A program made the position numbers and the translations under genes. 64,000 nucleotides of DNA from an uncultured Cryptobacterium sp. (GTDB taxonomy: Bacteria > Actinomycetota > Coriobacteriia > Coriobacteriales > Eggerthellaceae), in assembly GCA_958410215.1 (NCBI GenBank), contig CATYOF010000001.1, positions 124,001 to 188,000 on the forward strand. Direction: 5' to 3'. Below the pieces are notes generated by a model. It worked only from the letters and a program-made list of their open reading frames with translations, had not been told where the DNA came from and did not search any database. Shown piece by piece: positions 53,447 through 62,937 of this stretch. Every line of letters starts with the position of its first letter. Position 1 is the stretch's first letter.

Positions 53447-55957
53447 TTAGTTCGTGTGTTTTAAGGCGAAATAGGAACTATCGTGATCAAGGTTAGGATT
53501 GCAAAATGCATCACCTTCCACAAAATCACAGGGCCAAGCTGCTTGCAAGTACGCCATTTCACGACGGCGTTTCATACGGAGCTCTTTGGAATGAATCCTC
53601 AATCGCGATGAACTTTTAAGGTGGGTCAATTCAACAAAAGGCGTATAAACCGTTAAGTAGCCTGCCTCGCGTGCTTTCAGGCAGAAATCGACATCAGCAT
53701 AAAAAAGAGCAAGTTCTTCACTGAAACCACCCGCTTTATCATATGCTTCACGGCGCACCATCATGCATTCACCCGTTACCGCAGAAACATTTTGCGCAAC
53801 CTTTGCGCGATCAAGATATCCATGCCAGGTGGAAGGCAAGTGTCGGAAAAGCGGAGTAACCACACGGGATCCACCCACCACAATACCTGCGTGTTCAATG
53901 GTTCCGTCAACAAACAGCTGTTTAGGGCCCACAATGCCTACATCGCTCGATTGGAAATACCCCAGTAAAACTTCTAAGGCATCATCGGTGAGCACTCGCG
54001 CATCACTATTGATAAACAGCAAAAAATCGCCCTTTGTTTCTTTTACGGAATAGTTTGCTATTTTGGAACGGTTAATAGGCTGATCCCAGCAAAGCACTGA
54101 AAACGTTTCAAAGGTATTTTGTAAATCCTCAAAACATTCTTCATCTTCTTGGGTGTGATCACCCGCATCCACCACCACAACTTCAAAGTTTTGATAGGTG
54201 ATCTTGTCATAAAGCGAGCGAATGCATGTATGCAAAACTTTCGGGTCGCCGCCTTCGTAGGAAACTACAATGGTTACTAAAGGACGATCGACTAGCACAT
54301 ACCGAACTCGATAGTGACCCATCGTATCTTCATTCAATACTTCGGCTTTCAAACCAATGCGCTGACAATGAGCAACTAGCGCTTTCCTTCCTGTTTCTTG
54401 CTCCAAACGAGAAAGCATTGCTTCGGGGGCTTCTACCGTTGCAAATCTGCGATGGCATAATACGCGCGGAACATGGCAAACCCTTCGCGCTTTTTCCGTT
54501 GCGCGCAAAACCAATTCATAACCCGATGCGCTAAACATGCTATACGTAAGCGGAGATATTTCTTCATAGAGCGATTCGCGCAAAACTACTAAATCACGAA
54601 TATAGTTATACGAACGCAAAAACTCCGGAGAAAAATCGGGACGGAACAAAGGCTGCGAATGAACTCCTTGCGCATCGCACGTATCTACATCCGAATAGAG
54701 AAAATCACAATCGGGATGTTCGTTAATTGCACGCACGAATTCGAAGAGCGCATCGGGGGCCAACACATCGCGAACCTGGGTAAATACCATAAAGTCGCCT
54801 TCTGCCGCTGCAAGACCAGCAGCAAAATTGTCGTCTAAACCGATGGCTGGATCGGCATCAATCACGTAGAAACGATCGTCGTCCAAGAATTCCTTAAGAT
54901 CGGAAACCCTGCCCTTTGTACCCAACATGTCGACCATAATAAGTTCCCAGCGACCATAACTTTGCTGAGCAACTGAATTAACAAAGTCATAAATGTGATG
55001 ATCAGGATCATCCGCTAGAAGACACACAATACTAAAAAGTGGCGCATAGGGAAACTTTGTTGCCACCTGTTCCAACAGTGCGGGAACATCGGCACGATGA
55101 TGTTCCACAAACCATTTGTGATATTCAGGATCATTAAAAGCACTGGTGGTTCGTTCATGAAAACGCGCCAAAAGCGCATCAAGCGTACGTACTCCAAGCA
55201 TAGCAAAACCAGGAGAGATGGTTCCCCTGGTATCGGTAGCGCAAAGACAACGATACGGCCTTAATTTGTCTACCAAAAACGACACAACCATATAACGGCG
55301 GCGAAGCGAGCCGTATTCAGCGGGCTGTGCGATTGAATCTTCCACCACAGCATAATCCACTGAAAGCGAATTGCCGTGAGCATCAAGGAAATCACATTCG
55401 ACGAAGGTTTCGTCATGATAGGGCATTTCAAGCAACGCCGATATACGATAGCCATCTTCTACTTCAATAGCGCGAATAAAGCTTACGTGAATTCGATCGT
55501 GTACGAACCTACCATCAAGATCTTCTATCATTTCGCCCATTTCTGGGCTGGTGCGTTCAGAGGCAATAGCTTTAAGCGATGTGGTAAGCATATCGAGCGA
55601 TTTACGACACGACGATACCACCGAACCCGAAGCGTCAATAGCCCGAAACACCAAATCCCAGCGCTTCACCTCAAGCCAAGGAAGCGAAATAACAAAGAAA
55701 CGAACCCCTGCGGAGTTTTTCGTGTGAAGAGGCGGCAAGGGCATACCTCGGTTAGCAAGCGCACCGTCGTAGAGTACATCTCTTAGCGCAAACGTATCGT
55801 TAATGTCACAGTAAGGAAACGTATCTGAAGGAATGAGTGCACCCGTTTCAGTGGACGCAGAAAGCACCACAGGAAGACGTTCGTCGTAATCGGAAATTTC
55901 CGAAAGAATATACACTTTATCGCCCGAACGACGTATGGTTTTGAACGACACATTCAT
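53447..55957 (-). CDS. Double-domain glycosyltransferase (family 2 folds), paralog 2
   Basis: The ATG at 55957 follows AGAGGAA; the open frame extends six codons further without a ribosome site. The 836-residue protein has the same layout as paralog 1: an N-terminal domain starting MNVSFKTIRR, then GT-A folds near 295-500 and 560-836. The second has LVTIVVSYEGGDPKV, LLFINSDARV, VGIVGPKQLFVDGTIEHAGI and GGFSEELALFYADVDFCLKARE. Both proteins end with FVEGD or FIEGD near the C-terminus. The first GT-A fold has a divergent core, so it may bind rather than transfer. It looks like a locus for a surface polysaccharide. Confidence 0.85.
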   Translation of the reverse strand: MNVSFKTIRRSGDKVYILSEISDYDERLPVVLSASTETGALIPSDTFPYCDINDTFALRDVLYDGALANRGMPLPPLHTKNSAGVRFFVISLPWLEVKRWDLVFRAIDASGSVVSSCRKSLDMLTTSLKAIASERTSPEMGEMIEDLDGRFVHDRIHVSFIRAIEVEDGYRISALLEMPYHDETFVECDFLDAHGNSLSVDYAVVEDSIAQPAEYGSLRRRYMVVSFLVDKLRPYRCLCATDTRGTISPGFAMLGVRTLDALLARFHERTTSAFNDPEYHKWFVEHHRADVPALLEQVATKFPYAPLFSIVCLLADDPDHHIYDFVNSVAQQSYGRWELIMVDMLGTKGRVSDLKEFLDDDRFYVIDADPAIGLDDNFAAGLAAAEGDFMVFTQVRDVLAPDALFEFVRAINEHPDCDFLYSDVDTCDAQGVHSQPLFRPDFSPEFLRSYNYIRDLVVLRESLYEEISPLTYSMFSASGYELVLRATEKARRVCHVPRVLCHRRFATVEAPEAMLSRLEQETGRKALVAHCQRIGLKAEVLNEDTMGHYRVRYVLVDRPLVTIVVSYEGGDPKVLHTCIRSLYDKITYQNFEVVVVDAGDHTQEDEECFEDLQNTFETFSVLCWDQPINRSKIANYSVKETKGDFLLFINSDARVLTDDALEVLLGYFQSSDVGIVGPKQLFVDGTIEHAGIVVGGSRVVTPLFRHLPSTWHGYLDRAKVAQNVSAVTGECMMVRREAYDKAGGFSEELALFYADVDFCLKAREAGYLTVYTPFVELTHLKSSSRLRIHSKELRMKRRREMAYLQAAWPCDFVEGDAFCNPNLDHDSSYFALKHTN

Positions 55958-56091
55958 ACACGTTCCTCTTCCCACCGCATCACAACGACCTTGATTAGAA
56001 ATAGACCCTTGGTATTTCTACAAGATTTTATTATCGCGCAATATCAAACATAACGGAAAAGAGTGTTGGAATTAACGAGAAAAGCAAGAGG

Positions 56092-56481
56092 TTATTCTTT
56101 AGCCTCAAGGAAAATCTTTCTTGTTACGAAATTCCATACCGCAACGATAAAGGTAACCACAATCTTGGAAATACGATAGTCAATAAACAAGAAGTCTACC
56201 ATCAACCACATAAATACGTCGTTAATTACCAGGCCAATAACAGAAAGAATGACAAAAATAATGAATTCGCGTCTACGACTCATATCGTCTTTGCGTTTAA
56301 AGACAAAACGCATAGAGGCAAAGTAGTTAAAGACAACTGAAATAATGAAGGAAACAGTGGTACTGATAAGATACGGAACCCCAAAGACTTCCGTAAGCAA
56401 TATCATAAAGCCGTAGTCGATAACAAACGCTATAACACCCACGACACCGAATTTCATAAACTGAGCAAGCAGTTTCTTCAA
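56092..56481 (-). CDS. GtrA-family membrane protein
   Basis: The 129-residue protein has four hydrophobic helices and the GtrA motif FGVVGVIAFVIDYGFMILL and VVFNYFASMRFVFKR. GtrA proteins are thought to move lipid-linked sugars or hold glycosyltransferases at the membrane. Its position next to two glycosyltransferases supports a surface-glycan role. It is read toward them, with a gap of 116 bases. Confidence 0.88.
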   Translation of the reverse strand: MKKLLAQFMKFGVVGVIAFVIDYGFMILLTEVFGVPYLISTTVSFIISVVFNYFASMRFVFKRKDDMSRRREFIIFVILSVIGLVINDVFMWLMVDFLFIDYRISKIVVTFIVAVWNFVTRKIFLEAKE

Positions 56482-56613
56482 GAAAGTCTCCTTGTCAGAA
56501 ATACAGGGAACCCGTCATCGGGTGCCCAATCCAACACAAGAGCCTTAACTGTCAAGAATATAATCAGCCGAAGCCTAACCTCTATTCTTCTGACACCTAA
56601 AGCCCCAACTAAC

Positions 56614-56639
56614 AAAAAAGGTTCTGCTAAGCAGAACCT
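56614..56639 (-). terminator. Intrinsic terminator of tRNA-Glu
   Basis: On the minus strand, AGGTTCTGC and GCAGAACCT pair around a three-base loop and are followed by TTTTT. Confidence 0.9.
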
Positions 56640-56647
56640 GTAATTTG

Positions 56648-56722
56648 TGGTGCCCCCAACGGGAATCGAACCCGTGTTTCAGCCTTGAAAGGGCCGCGTC
56701 CTGACCGCTAGACGATGGGGAC
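56648..56722 (-). tRNA. tRNA-Glu (TTC)
   Basis: The minus strand has acceptor GTCCCCA with TGGGGGC, D arm TCGTCTAGCGG, anticodon loop CTTTCAA (TTC), T arm CGGGTTCGATTCCCG, and an encoded CCA end. It is a substrate of GltX encoded at 2276-3772. Confidence 0.96.
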
Positions 56723-56752
56723 TTTTTTCCTGCTTCAACAGCAGCCCGTTTA

Positions 56753-56780
56753 TTATTACAAGACTTTTACTAAGATGCAA
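56753..56780 (-). promoter_or_regulatory. Promoter of tRNA-Glu
   Basis: The minus strand has TTGCAT, a 16-base spacer and TAATAA (or AATAAT after TG, spacer 17). The tRNA starts about 30 bases later. Confidence 0.5.
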
Positions 56781-57106
56781 GTACTTTTTTGGGCAATTTT
56801 AAAAATTTCTTTTCGCTACCCTAAAACCGCATATCACGGACAAGTAATTCTTTGTTCTTCCACAGAACAAACAAGGCGACATTCCTATCGCACCCTGAAT
56901 TCAGCCCTTGAACGAAAGATTACAGCCATCCTCCTATTAGGCGCTATCGTGATTACATACGGATAACAAGGAGAGATTAACAGGATAGTTCTGGCTGTGC
57001 CCCAAACACCGCACTTACTACATTCAGCCACGAAACACTAAACCATGCATGTTCTTGTGGATCTCTTATGTATCTGCAACCAAAGTAAGTATCGGTAAGG
57101 GAAGCC
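56781..57106. other. Intergenic region without recognised feature
   Basis: This spacer of about 325 bases between the tRNA-Glu promoter and the NifX-like gene has no reading frame with a ribosome site, no RNA fold and no repeat that I can see. AAGGGAAG just before 57107 serves the next gene. Confidence 0.5.
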
Positions 57107-57430
57107 ATGAGAATTGCTGTAGCTAGTGAAGGTTTGGATGTGAGCAGCCATTTTAGCTGTTGCACCAACTTTAATTACTACAAAATAGAAAATGGTGAAA
57201 TGGTTGATTCGCGTAACCTTCCCAGCCAAGGACATCTTTGCGGTTCTCAGGCCAATTTTTTGCGGCAAATTGATGTCAAGATTCTCATTTGTGGTGCTAT
57301 TTCTAGTAAAGAAATTGAAAGCATGGAAAATGCAGGCATAAAAGTAGTACCGGGGGCTTGTGGTCGTGCCTTTGAGGTAGTAGAACAATACCTTGCCGAC
57401 CATCCCAGTGAAGTGGCCGCTTGTTCTTGA
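57107..57430 (+). CDS. NifX/NifB-type dinitrogenase cofactor-like protein
   Basis: A 107-residue protein of the family that binds iron-molybdenum cofactor precursors: MRIAVASEGLDVSSHFSCC, then VKILICGAISSKEIESMENAGIKVV. The family also occurs in organisms without nitrogenase, where the role is unclear. No nif gene is present. The start has AAGGGAAG upstream. Extra cysteines near 18-19, 45 and 62 could bind metal. Confidence 0.85.
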   Translation: MRIAVASEGLDVSSHFSCCTNFNYYKIENGEMVDSRNLPSQGHLCGSQANFLRQIDVKILICGAISSKEIESMENAGIKVVPGACGRAFEVVEQYLADHPSEVAACS

Positions 57431-57463
57431 AATAGCGCTCAACCCCCTTTTTAAGCTCTATTG

Positions 57464-57931
57464 TTATTTGAAGTCTTTTTCGAAAACACGTTTAAACGTT
57501 TTTTCTGTCGCAAGTGTAATACCCTTTTCGCGCAAAAGTGCTGCAGCTACCCCATCACCCGGAATAAGAGTTTTAGAAAAGCTTCCGTCGTACACTTCAT
57601 TCACCCCACACGAAGGGCTTTTTGCCTTTAAGATAGCATGGCTACATCCCTTTGCGCACGCACGCTCACAAGCAATACGTGCCCCTTTTTCAAAAGCTTC
57701 CGTATTGTCGTTGCCTTCAGCGTCACACACATACCGCTTATTGTTGCGCATCTGAATTTCATTGGCGGGATGCGGAATAGAAAGGCCTCCCATAACTTCA
57801 GGACAAATTCTTACCACTTCACAGTCGTGAGATTTTAGAAAGGTAAGTACTTCTTCATTTGGTTTTGAGCCACCATCATAACGACAAGGAACCCCTAGCA
57901 AACAAGCACTTACGGCAATTTTTCGTGTCAT
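57464..57931 (-). CDS. DUF523-family (TudS-like) protein
   Basis: A 155-residue protein with VSACLLGVPCRYDGG near 8-22 and AKSPSCGVNEVYDG near 103-116, the signatures of DUF523. Relatives called TudS use a 4Fe-4S cluster to remove sulfur from thiouracil; whether this one does is unknown. Cysteines in SACLLG, RICPEV and PSCG could be the ligands. It converges on the NifX-like gene. Confidence 0.88.
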   Translation of the reverse strand: MTRKIAVSACLLGVPCRYDGGSKPNEEVLTFLKSHDCEVVRICPEVMGGLSIPHPANEIQMRNNKRYVCDAEGNDNTEAFEKGARIACERACAKGCSHAILKAKSPSCGVNEVYDGSFSKTLIPGDGVAAALLREKGITLATEKTFKRVFEKDFK

Positions 57932-58022
57932 ATATCCGCCTTTGCCTTTTCCTGAACAGCCTACTGGGCTGTTCGCCCCTCTCGGGGTTCGATCCCCCTA
58001 TGCCTGAAAGCAAAATGGGATC

Positions 58023-58057
58023 GAAAAACAATAAAGGGTCGGAAGTTTTCCGACCCT
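58023..58057 (-). terminator. Intrinsic terminator of tRNA-Ala
   Basis: On the minus strand, AGGGTCGGAA and TTCCGACCCT pair around a three-base loop and are followed by TTATTGTTTTT, eight bases after the CCA end. Confidence 0.88.
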
Positions 58058-58064
58058 GAAAGTT

Positions 58065-58140
58065 TGGTGGAGCATAGGGGGATCGAACCCCTGACCTCAT
58101 GGCTGCCAGCCATGCGCTCTCCCAGCTGAGCTAATGCCCC
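58065..58140 (-). tRNA. tRNA-Ala (GGC)
   Basis: The minus strand shows acceptor GGGGCAT with ATGCTCC (one G-T pair), D arm TTAGCTCAGCTGGG, anticodon loop CTGGCAG (GGC), T arm GGGGTTCGATCCCC, and encoded ACCA. Confidence 0.97.
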
Positions 58141-58155
58141 GTAAGTGCGTTGACT

Positions 58156-58184
58156 AGAATACCGTCATCGCACAACGCGGTCAA
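58156..58184 (-). promoter_or_regulatory. Promoter of tRNA-Ala
   Basis: The minus strand has TTGACC, a 17-base spacer and TATTCT; the tRNA begins 15 bases later. Confidence 0.8.
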
Positions 58185-58213
58185 GAGGTAATTTTATATC
58201 CACGAAGAATACC

Positions 58214-58546
58214 CTAAATAACAGGTACCGGCGTACCTTGACCATCAATTTTCACTGACGCATAGAAGGTAGCCTCATCAAATACATCACGAATAGAGCG
58301 ACCACCTTCCATAAAAGGAAGATCAATAAATTCGCGAACTGAAGCCACCAGTTCACTGCAATCTACGAAGTGCACCTTTTCATTCAGTTCATTAGTATTT
58401 TGTGCGCGCCAATAGATATCATTAGCATCGGTAAGGTAATACGTTACTTCCGACCACTGCATATATGCAGAATGGTTTTTCATCAAATAATGAATTAGTT
58501 CATCAACCGTGGCTAATTCCAAAGCTTCATCAGATTGCCTTCCCAT
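58214..58546 (-). CDS. Small protein of unknown function
   Basis: The start is ATG 58546 with AGGAGG upstream, which makes 110 residues (an earlier start would add six). The sequence begins MGRQSDEALELATVDELIH, then has YMQWSEVTYYLTDANDIYWRA and DLPFMEGGRSIRDVFDEA. No membrane helix, signal peptide or known motif is seen. It may be acidic and soluble. It lies upstream of tRNA-Ala on the same strand and next to the U32 gene. Confidence 0.65.
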   Translation of the reverse strand: MGRQSDEALELATVDELIHYLMKNHSAYMQWSEVTYYLTDANDIYWRAQNTNELNEKVHFVDCSELVASVREFIDLPFMEGGRSIRDVFDEATFYASVKIDGQGTPVPVI

Positions 58547-58677
58547 AATGCCTCCTAAAACCAAGGTACTTACCTATTGTTCGCTTGCAGCTAATCCTAC
58601 AAGCGTTCATCCCCATACACGCACTGCCGTAAACACTATTCCCCACAGCAATACGGGCAATACCAGTGTATCAATAC

Positions 58678-60006
58678 TTAATTCTTACGGTTAGGATCTT
58701 TTCGTTTTACGCGAAGAATATCATGCACTTGCAGAGGAATAGGACACACAAAGGTATAAAGTCCCATTGCTTTACGTGCCGTATCGGTAGGAACTTCCGT
58801 GTACGTTTCCGTCGATTCCGCCTCTTGTTCGTCAGGATTGTAGCCAAACACTTCAGCAAGACGAGAAACCGTGAAGGAACGAATGGCATGATGAGGGCTT
58901 AAAACTTCCAAGGTATCGCCCTCATAAAAACGATTACGGCATTTAGCCCACACTTGCCAGGTTCCTTCAGCTTCACCGGATGAAGCGTTCGAAGTTCCCA
59001 ATGCCGGCGCACAACGCACCACTTCTCCAACCCAGTCATACAGTTGCTGATACATATCAGTATCAGTTGACTGTTCAGCAGAGCCAAAGAAGAACCCTGT
59101 TGAATAAGGACGATGTGAAATAGTCTCCAATTCCTGTTGCCAAAGAGAAGCATCTTCCCCATCGAGCACGTGACGGTAGGCATTCACTACGGTTGCAACG
59201 TAAAACGCCTTCTTCACCCGACCTTCTATTTTGACGGAATCCACCCCTGCACGACGAAGCTCTTCTATATGAGCAAGCATGTTTAAGTCTTTAGAGTTGA
59301 ACAGATAAGTTCCCTGCTCATCTTCTTCGACCCCAAATTCTTCATCGGGTCTGCTGAGCTCCTTGAGACTATATTCCCAGCGACAGGGCTGCACGCATTC
59401 GCCTTTATTTGCCGCGCGGCCCGTTAAATAATCACTGATCAAACAACGCCCTGAAACTGCCATGCACATAGCACCATGCACAAAAACTTCAATTTCTAAA
59501 TCGTCAGGAACTGCACGACGCAGGGCGGCAATTTCTTCGCAGGACATTTCACGCGCACACACAATACGGCGCGCTCCTAAGCGATACCACATAAGTGCTG
59601 CTGCCGCATTCGAAACTGATGCCTGGGTGGAAACATGAATGGTAAGTTCAGGAGCAATCTGCTGGACAACCGATAGGACCCCCAAATCGCTTACGATGAC
59701 CGCATCTGCTTGAGCATCCCGAATAGCCTCAATATAGGGCGGAAGTTCACTTAAATCCGCATCGTGAGCAAAAGCATTGCAGGTTACATGTACCTTTGCG
59801 CCTTTCTGATGAGCAAGAGAAACAGCACGAGGAAGTTCTTCAAGCGAAAAATTACCCGCACGCGAACGAAGTCCAAATTTATCACATGCTAAATACACTG
59901 CATCCGCTCCAAAATGCAGCGCATAGAAAAGTTGCTCCCATCCCCCTGCAGGAGCAAGGAGTTCTATAGGACGTACCTGAGTATCCGATGATGTTTCTGT
60001 ATGCAA
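58678..60006 (-). CDS. U32 peptidase-family protein
   Basis: The 442-residue protein has the N-terminal LLAPAGGWEQLFYALHFGADAVYLA-type barrel start and the U32 signature around VFVHGAMCMAVSGRCLIS with cysteines later in GECVQPCRWEYS. Family members are either collagenase-like proteases or, more often, tRNA/rRNA hydroxylases (TrhP/RlhA). An RNA-modifying role is more likely here but not proven. The C-terminal 120 residues resemble the extra beta domain of the family. Confidence 0.9.
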   Translation of the reverse strand: MHTETSSDTQVRPIELLAPAGGWEQLFYALHFGADAVYLACDKFGLRSRAGNFSLEELPRAVSLAHQKGAKVHVTCNAFAHDADLSELPPYIEAIRDAQADAVIVSDLGVLSVVQQIAPELTIHVSTQASVSNAAAALMWYRLGARRIVCAREMSCEEIAALRRAVPDDLEIEVFVHGAMCMAVSGRCLISDYLTGRAANKGECVQPCRWEYSLKELSRPDEEFGVEEDEQGTYLFNSKDLNMLAHIEELRRAGVDSVKIEGRVKKAFYVATVVNAYRHVLDGEDASLWQQELETISHRPYSTGFFFGSAEQSTDTDMYQQLYDWVGEVVRCAPALGTSNASSGEAEGTWQVWAKCRNRFYEGDTLEVLSPHHAIRSFTVSRLAEVFGYNPDEQEAESTETYTEVPTDTARKAMGLYTFVCPIPLQVHDILRVKRKDPNRKN

Positions 60007-60046
60007 CTGGCTATTACTCCACCCGTATCGATGCTGTATAAATCAT

Positions 60047-60074
60047 GAGGGGAAACTGCGAGAAGTTCCCCCTC
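60047..60074 (-). terminator. Possible hairpin after proS
   Basis: GAGGGGAA pairs with TTCCCCCTC (one bulge) in the 139-base spacer between proS and the U32 gene. No U-tract follows on the minus strand, so the terminator role is uncertain. Confidence 0.4.
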
Positions 60075-60145
60075 TTATTCCGTAATTGTGTTTACGAGCG
60101 TTCCTTTTAAACCTAAAAAACCCTCAAAACAAAAACCTTATAATG

Positions 60146-61873
60146 TTACAAAAGCGATGAGCGCTTCTTAAAACGATGAACAAAGGCAAGTGCTTCACCA
60201 ACCGCCGAAATAGAAACATCCGTCTTTTCACCTGTTTCTCGACGCTTAATTTCAACCTTACCTTCAGCAACGCCACGCTTACCTACTACGATCTGCACGG
60301 GCCAACCAATAAGATCGGCATCGGCAAATTTAACACCGGGGCGTTCGTTGCGATCATCCAGCGCAACTTCCAAACCTTCAGCAGCCAAGCTTTCAGCAAT
60401 TTTTTCGGCAACAGGATAAACCGTATCGTCACCTACTGAAAGCGGGATAACACACACATGAGCAGGAGCAACTGACAAAGGCCAGATGATGCCGTGTTCG
60501 TCGTTGTGCTGTTCTACAATTGCCGCCAACGAACGAGAAACACCAACACCATAGCAGCCCATGATAAAGGGCTGGTCGGTGCCATCTTCAGCAGAAAATA
60601 CCGCGCCCATAGTACGTGAATACTTATCGCCCAACTGGAATACCTGAGAAACTTCAATGCCGCGTGCACCCTGCAGGGTAGCGCCACAATGAGGGCAGCT
60701 ATCGCCAGGAGCAACTACCGAAAGATCGGCCCAGGCATCCACTTCGAAATCTTCGCTGTGCTTTGCACCTACGAAGTGATAGCCATCTTCGTTGGCCCCC
60801 ACTACCCAGCGCTCAATGGCCTTCAAGCTTGAATCAGCCACCACTTTAATACCAGCAGGTAGGTTCTTAGGGCCAATGGAGCCCTTAGGAAGCTGCGCTG
60901 CTTTAATTTCTTCGTCGGTTAACAACTCAAAGCCTTCAACGGCACGCTCGGCCTTAATTTCATTAAGTTCATGATCGCCCGGAATAAATAAGGCAACTAC
61001 CTTGCCTTCGGCATCCTTACCCACCATAGCCTTAACCGTAGCGCTTTCATCGATATGCAAGAATTCTGCAAGGCTTGCAATAGTGGTAACGCCGGGAGTG
61101 GCAATTTTTTCACAAGCATCAACCTGGTATTCGGTTGGATGAGGAATACAGGCGCCTGCTTCGGTGTTCGCCGCAAAATCACATTCGGGGCAGTACACCA
61201 ATTCAGCTTCACCCGCATCGGCCAATGCCATAAATTCACAGGTTACGCTACCGCCAATCTGGCCAGAATCGGCTTCAACAGGACGATAATCAAGCCCTAA
61301 ACGCTCGCAAATACGACCGTAGGCCTTATACATTTCATCGTAGGTTTCCTGCAGTGATTCCTGAGTTGCATGGAAGCTATAGGCGTCCTTCATAATGAAT
61401 TCGCGACTGCGCAAAAGACCGAAACGAGGACGAATTTCATCGCGGAACTTCGATTGAATTTGATACAGCGTCAAAGGAAGCTGACGATACGAACGCAATT
61501 CGCTTCGCACAATAGCGGTAATAAGTTCTTCATGCGTAGGACCAAGACAGAACTCGCGATCATGACGATCATGCAAGCGCATCAATTCAGGGCCGTAGTC
61601 GTTCCAGCGGCCACTTTCGTGCCACAATTCTCCTGGCTGCAGGGCAGGCATAAGCATTTCGCGTGCGCCTGTTGCATCCATTTCTTCACGAACAATACGT
61701 TCGATCTTGGCAAGAACCTTCATGCCCAGCGGCAAATAGGTATAAACACCTGACGTAACTTTCCTAATCATACCCGCACGAACGAGCAAACGATGGCTCG
61801 CAATTTCTGCATCAGTAGGATCCTCTTTTAAAGTAGGAGCATACTGCTTACTTAAACGCATAATTTCGGTCAT
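60146..61873 (-). CDS. proS: Prolyl-tRNA synthetase
   Basis: This class II synthetase charges tRNA-Pro. The 575-residue protein is the bacterial form with an insertion editing domain (about 230-390, HPTEYQVDACEKIATPGVTT and GDHELNEIKAERA). Class II motifs include GMIRKVTSGVYTYLPLG, RFGLLRSREFIMKDAYSFH and CYGVGVSRSLAAIVEQ. The ATG follows AGGAAGA and overlaps the ispG stop by four bases (ATGA). rseP-ispG-proS is a common order. Confidence 0.97.
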   Translation of the reverse strand: MTEIMRLSKQYAPTLKEDPTDAEIASHRLLVRAGMIRKVTSGVYTYLPLGMKVLAKIERIVREEMDATGAREMLMPALQPGELWHESGRWNDYGPELMRLHDRHDREFCLGPTHEELITAIVRSELRSYRQLPLTLYQIQSKFRDEIRPRFGLLRSREFIMKDAYSFHATQESLQETYDEMYKAYGRICERLGLDYRPVEADSGQIGGSVTCEFMALADAGEAELVYCPECDFAANTEAGACIPHPTEYQVDACEKIATPGVTTIASLAEFLHIDESATVKAMVGKDAEGKVVALFIPGDHELNEIKAERAVEGFELLTDEEIKAAQLPKGSIGPKNLPAGIKVVADSSLKAIERWVVGANEDGYHFVGAKHSEDFEVDAWADLSVVAPGDSCPHCGATLQGARGIEVSQVFQLGDKYSRTMGAVFSAEDGTDQPFIMGCYGVGVSRSLAAIVEQHNDEHGIIWPLSVAPAHVCVIPLSVGDDTVYPVAEKIAESLAAEGLEVALDDRNERPGVKFADADLIGWPVQIVVGKRGVAEGKVEIKRRETGEKTDVSISAVGEALAFVHRFKKRSSLL

Positions 61874-62934
61874 AGTCTTCCTATCTCTTCCATAAGCGCA
61901 TCGACGATTGCCGCCTCTTCAACCTTTCGCAAGGTTTTGCCCTGCGCAAAAATTACACCCGAGCCCTTGCCGCACGCAACGCCAATATCAGCATCAGCTG
62001 CTTCGCCGGGGCCATTTACCACACAACCCATTACCGCAACTTGCAATGGTCGATGAATATGTTTTAGCTTATCTTCAACTTCTTTTGCAATTGCTATCAA
62101 GTCTACCTGACAGCGACCACACGTTGGACAGCTTACCAGCTCTGGATCACGACGACGCAAGCCAAGCGCTGACAAAAGCGTCCAGCATGCTCGTATTTCT
62201 TCAACAGGATCATCAGTAAGCGAAATTCGCATGGTATCCCCAATACCCTGTTCTAATAAAATTCCTAAGCCGCTAGCAGATTTTACCAAACCCTGGAATA
62301 AGGTGCCCGCTTCGGTAACACCAATATGAAGAGGAACTTCGGGCAGCGTTTTCGAAAGAAGGCGATATGCCGCTACGGTAGTCGGAACATCATGTGCTTT
62401 TGCTGAAACCACCACATCGTAAAAATTATGAGCATGGCAAAATTCAACATAGCCGCGTGCTGATTCCACCAGCTTTTCAGGCAGAGTTAGATCAGTACGT
62501 GTTGCAAGGTCTTCATCAAGCGATCCCGCATTTACCCCAATGCGAATAGGAATTCCCGCACTACGTGCTGCCTCCAACACAGGAATACATGCCTCAAGCC
62601 CGCCAATATTGCCCGGATTAATGCGAAGCTTTGCTGCACCGCGCTTTGCCGCTTCAATGGCAATTTCTGCACTGAAATGAATATCGGCAATAACGGGCAA
62701 CACCGATCGAGCACAAATCGTTTCAAAATAATCTAAATCGCGCTTATGCGGAATTGCAATACGAATAAGTTCGCATCCCGCCTCTGCAAGGCGCTCAATT
62801 TGCGCAAGATTACCTTCGACATCTTCCAGCGGCAAGTTAAGCATAGACTGAACAACGCAAGGGGCACCCCCACCAAGAGCCACCTTGCCAACCTTAACCT
62901 GACGGGTAACCTGATTTGGCTTCATTTCTGACAT
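61870..62934 (-). CDS. ispG: 4-hydroxy-3-methylbut-2-enyl diphosphate synthase
   Basis: IspG makes the penultimate intermediate of the MEP isoprenoid pathway using a 4Fe-4S cluster. The 354-residue protein has VKVGKVALGGGAPCVVQSML near the start, KLRINPGNIGG, and the cluster motif SCPTCGRCQVD plus a later Cys in VMGCVVNGPGEA. It is coupled to proS and lies three bases after rseP. This length is the usual bacterial form. Confidence 0.97.
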   Translation of the reverse strand: MSEMKPNQVTRQVKVGKVALGGGAPCVVQSMLNLPLEDVEGNLAQIERLAEAGCELIRIAIPHKRDLDYFETICARSVLPVIADIHFSAEIAIEAAKRGAAKLRINPGNIGGLEACIPVLEAARSAGIPIRIGVNAGSLDEDLATRTDLTLPEKLVESARGYVEFCHAHNFYDVVVSAKAHDVPTTVAAYRLLSKTLPEVPLHIGVTEAGTLFQGLVKSASGLGILLEQGIGDTMRISLTDDPVEEIRACWTLLSALGLRRRDPELVSCPTCGRCQVDLIAIAKEVEDKLKHIHRPLQVAVMGCVVNGPGEAADADIGVACGKGSGVIFAQGKTLRKVEEAAIVDALMEEIGRL

Positions 62935-62937
62935 ACG

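Noticed and set aside
56715..56966. Open frame of 83 codons on the plus strand
   Set aside because: It starts inside the tRNA-Glu gene and has no ribosome site.
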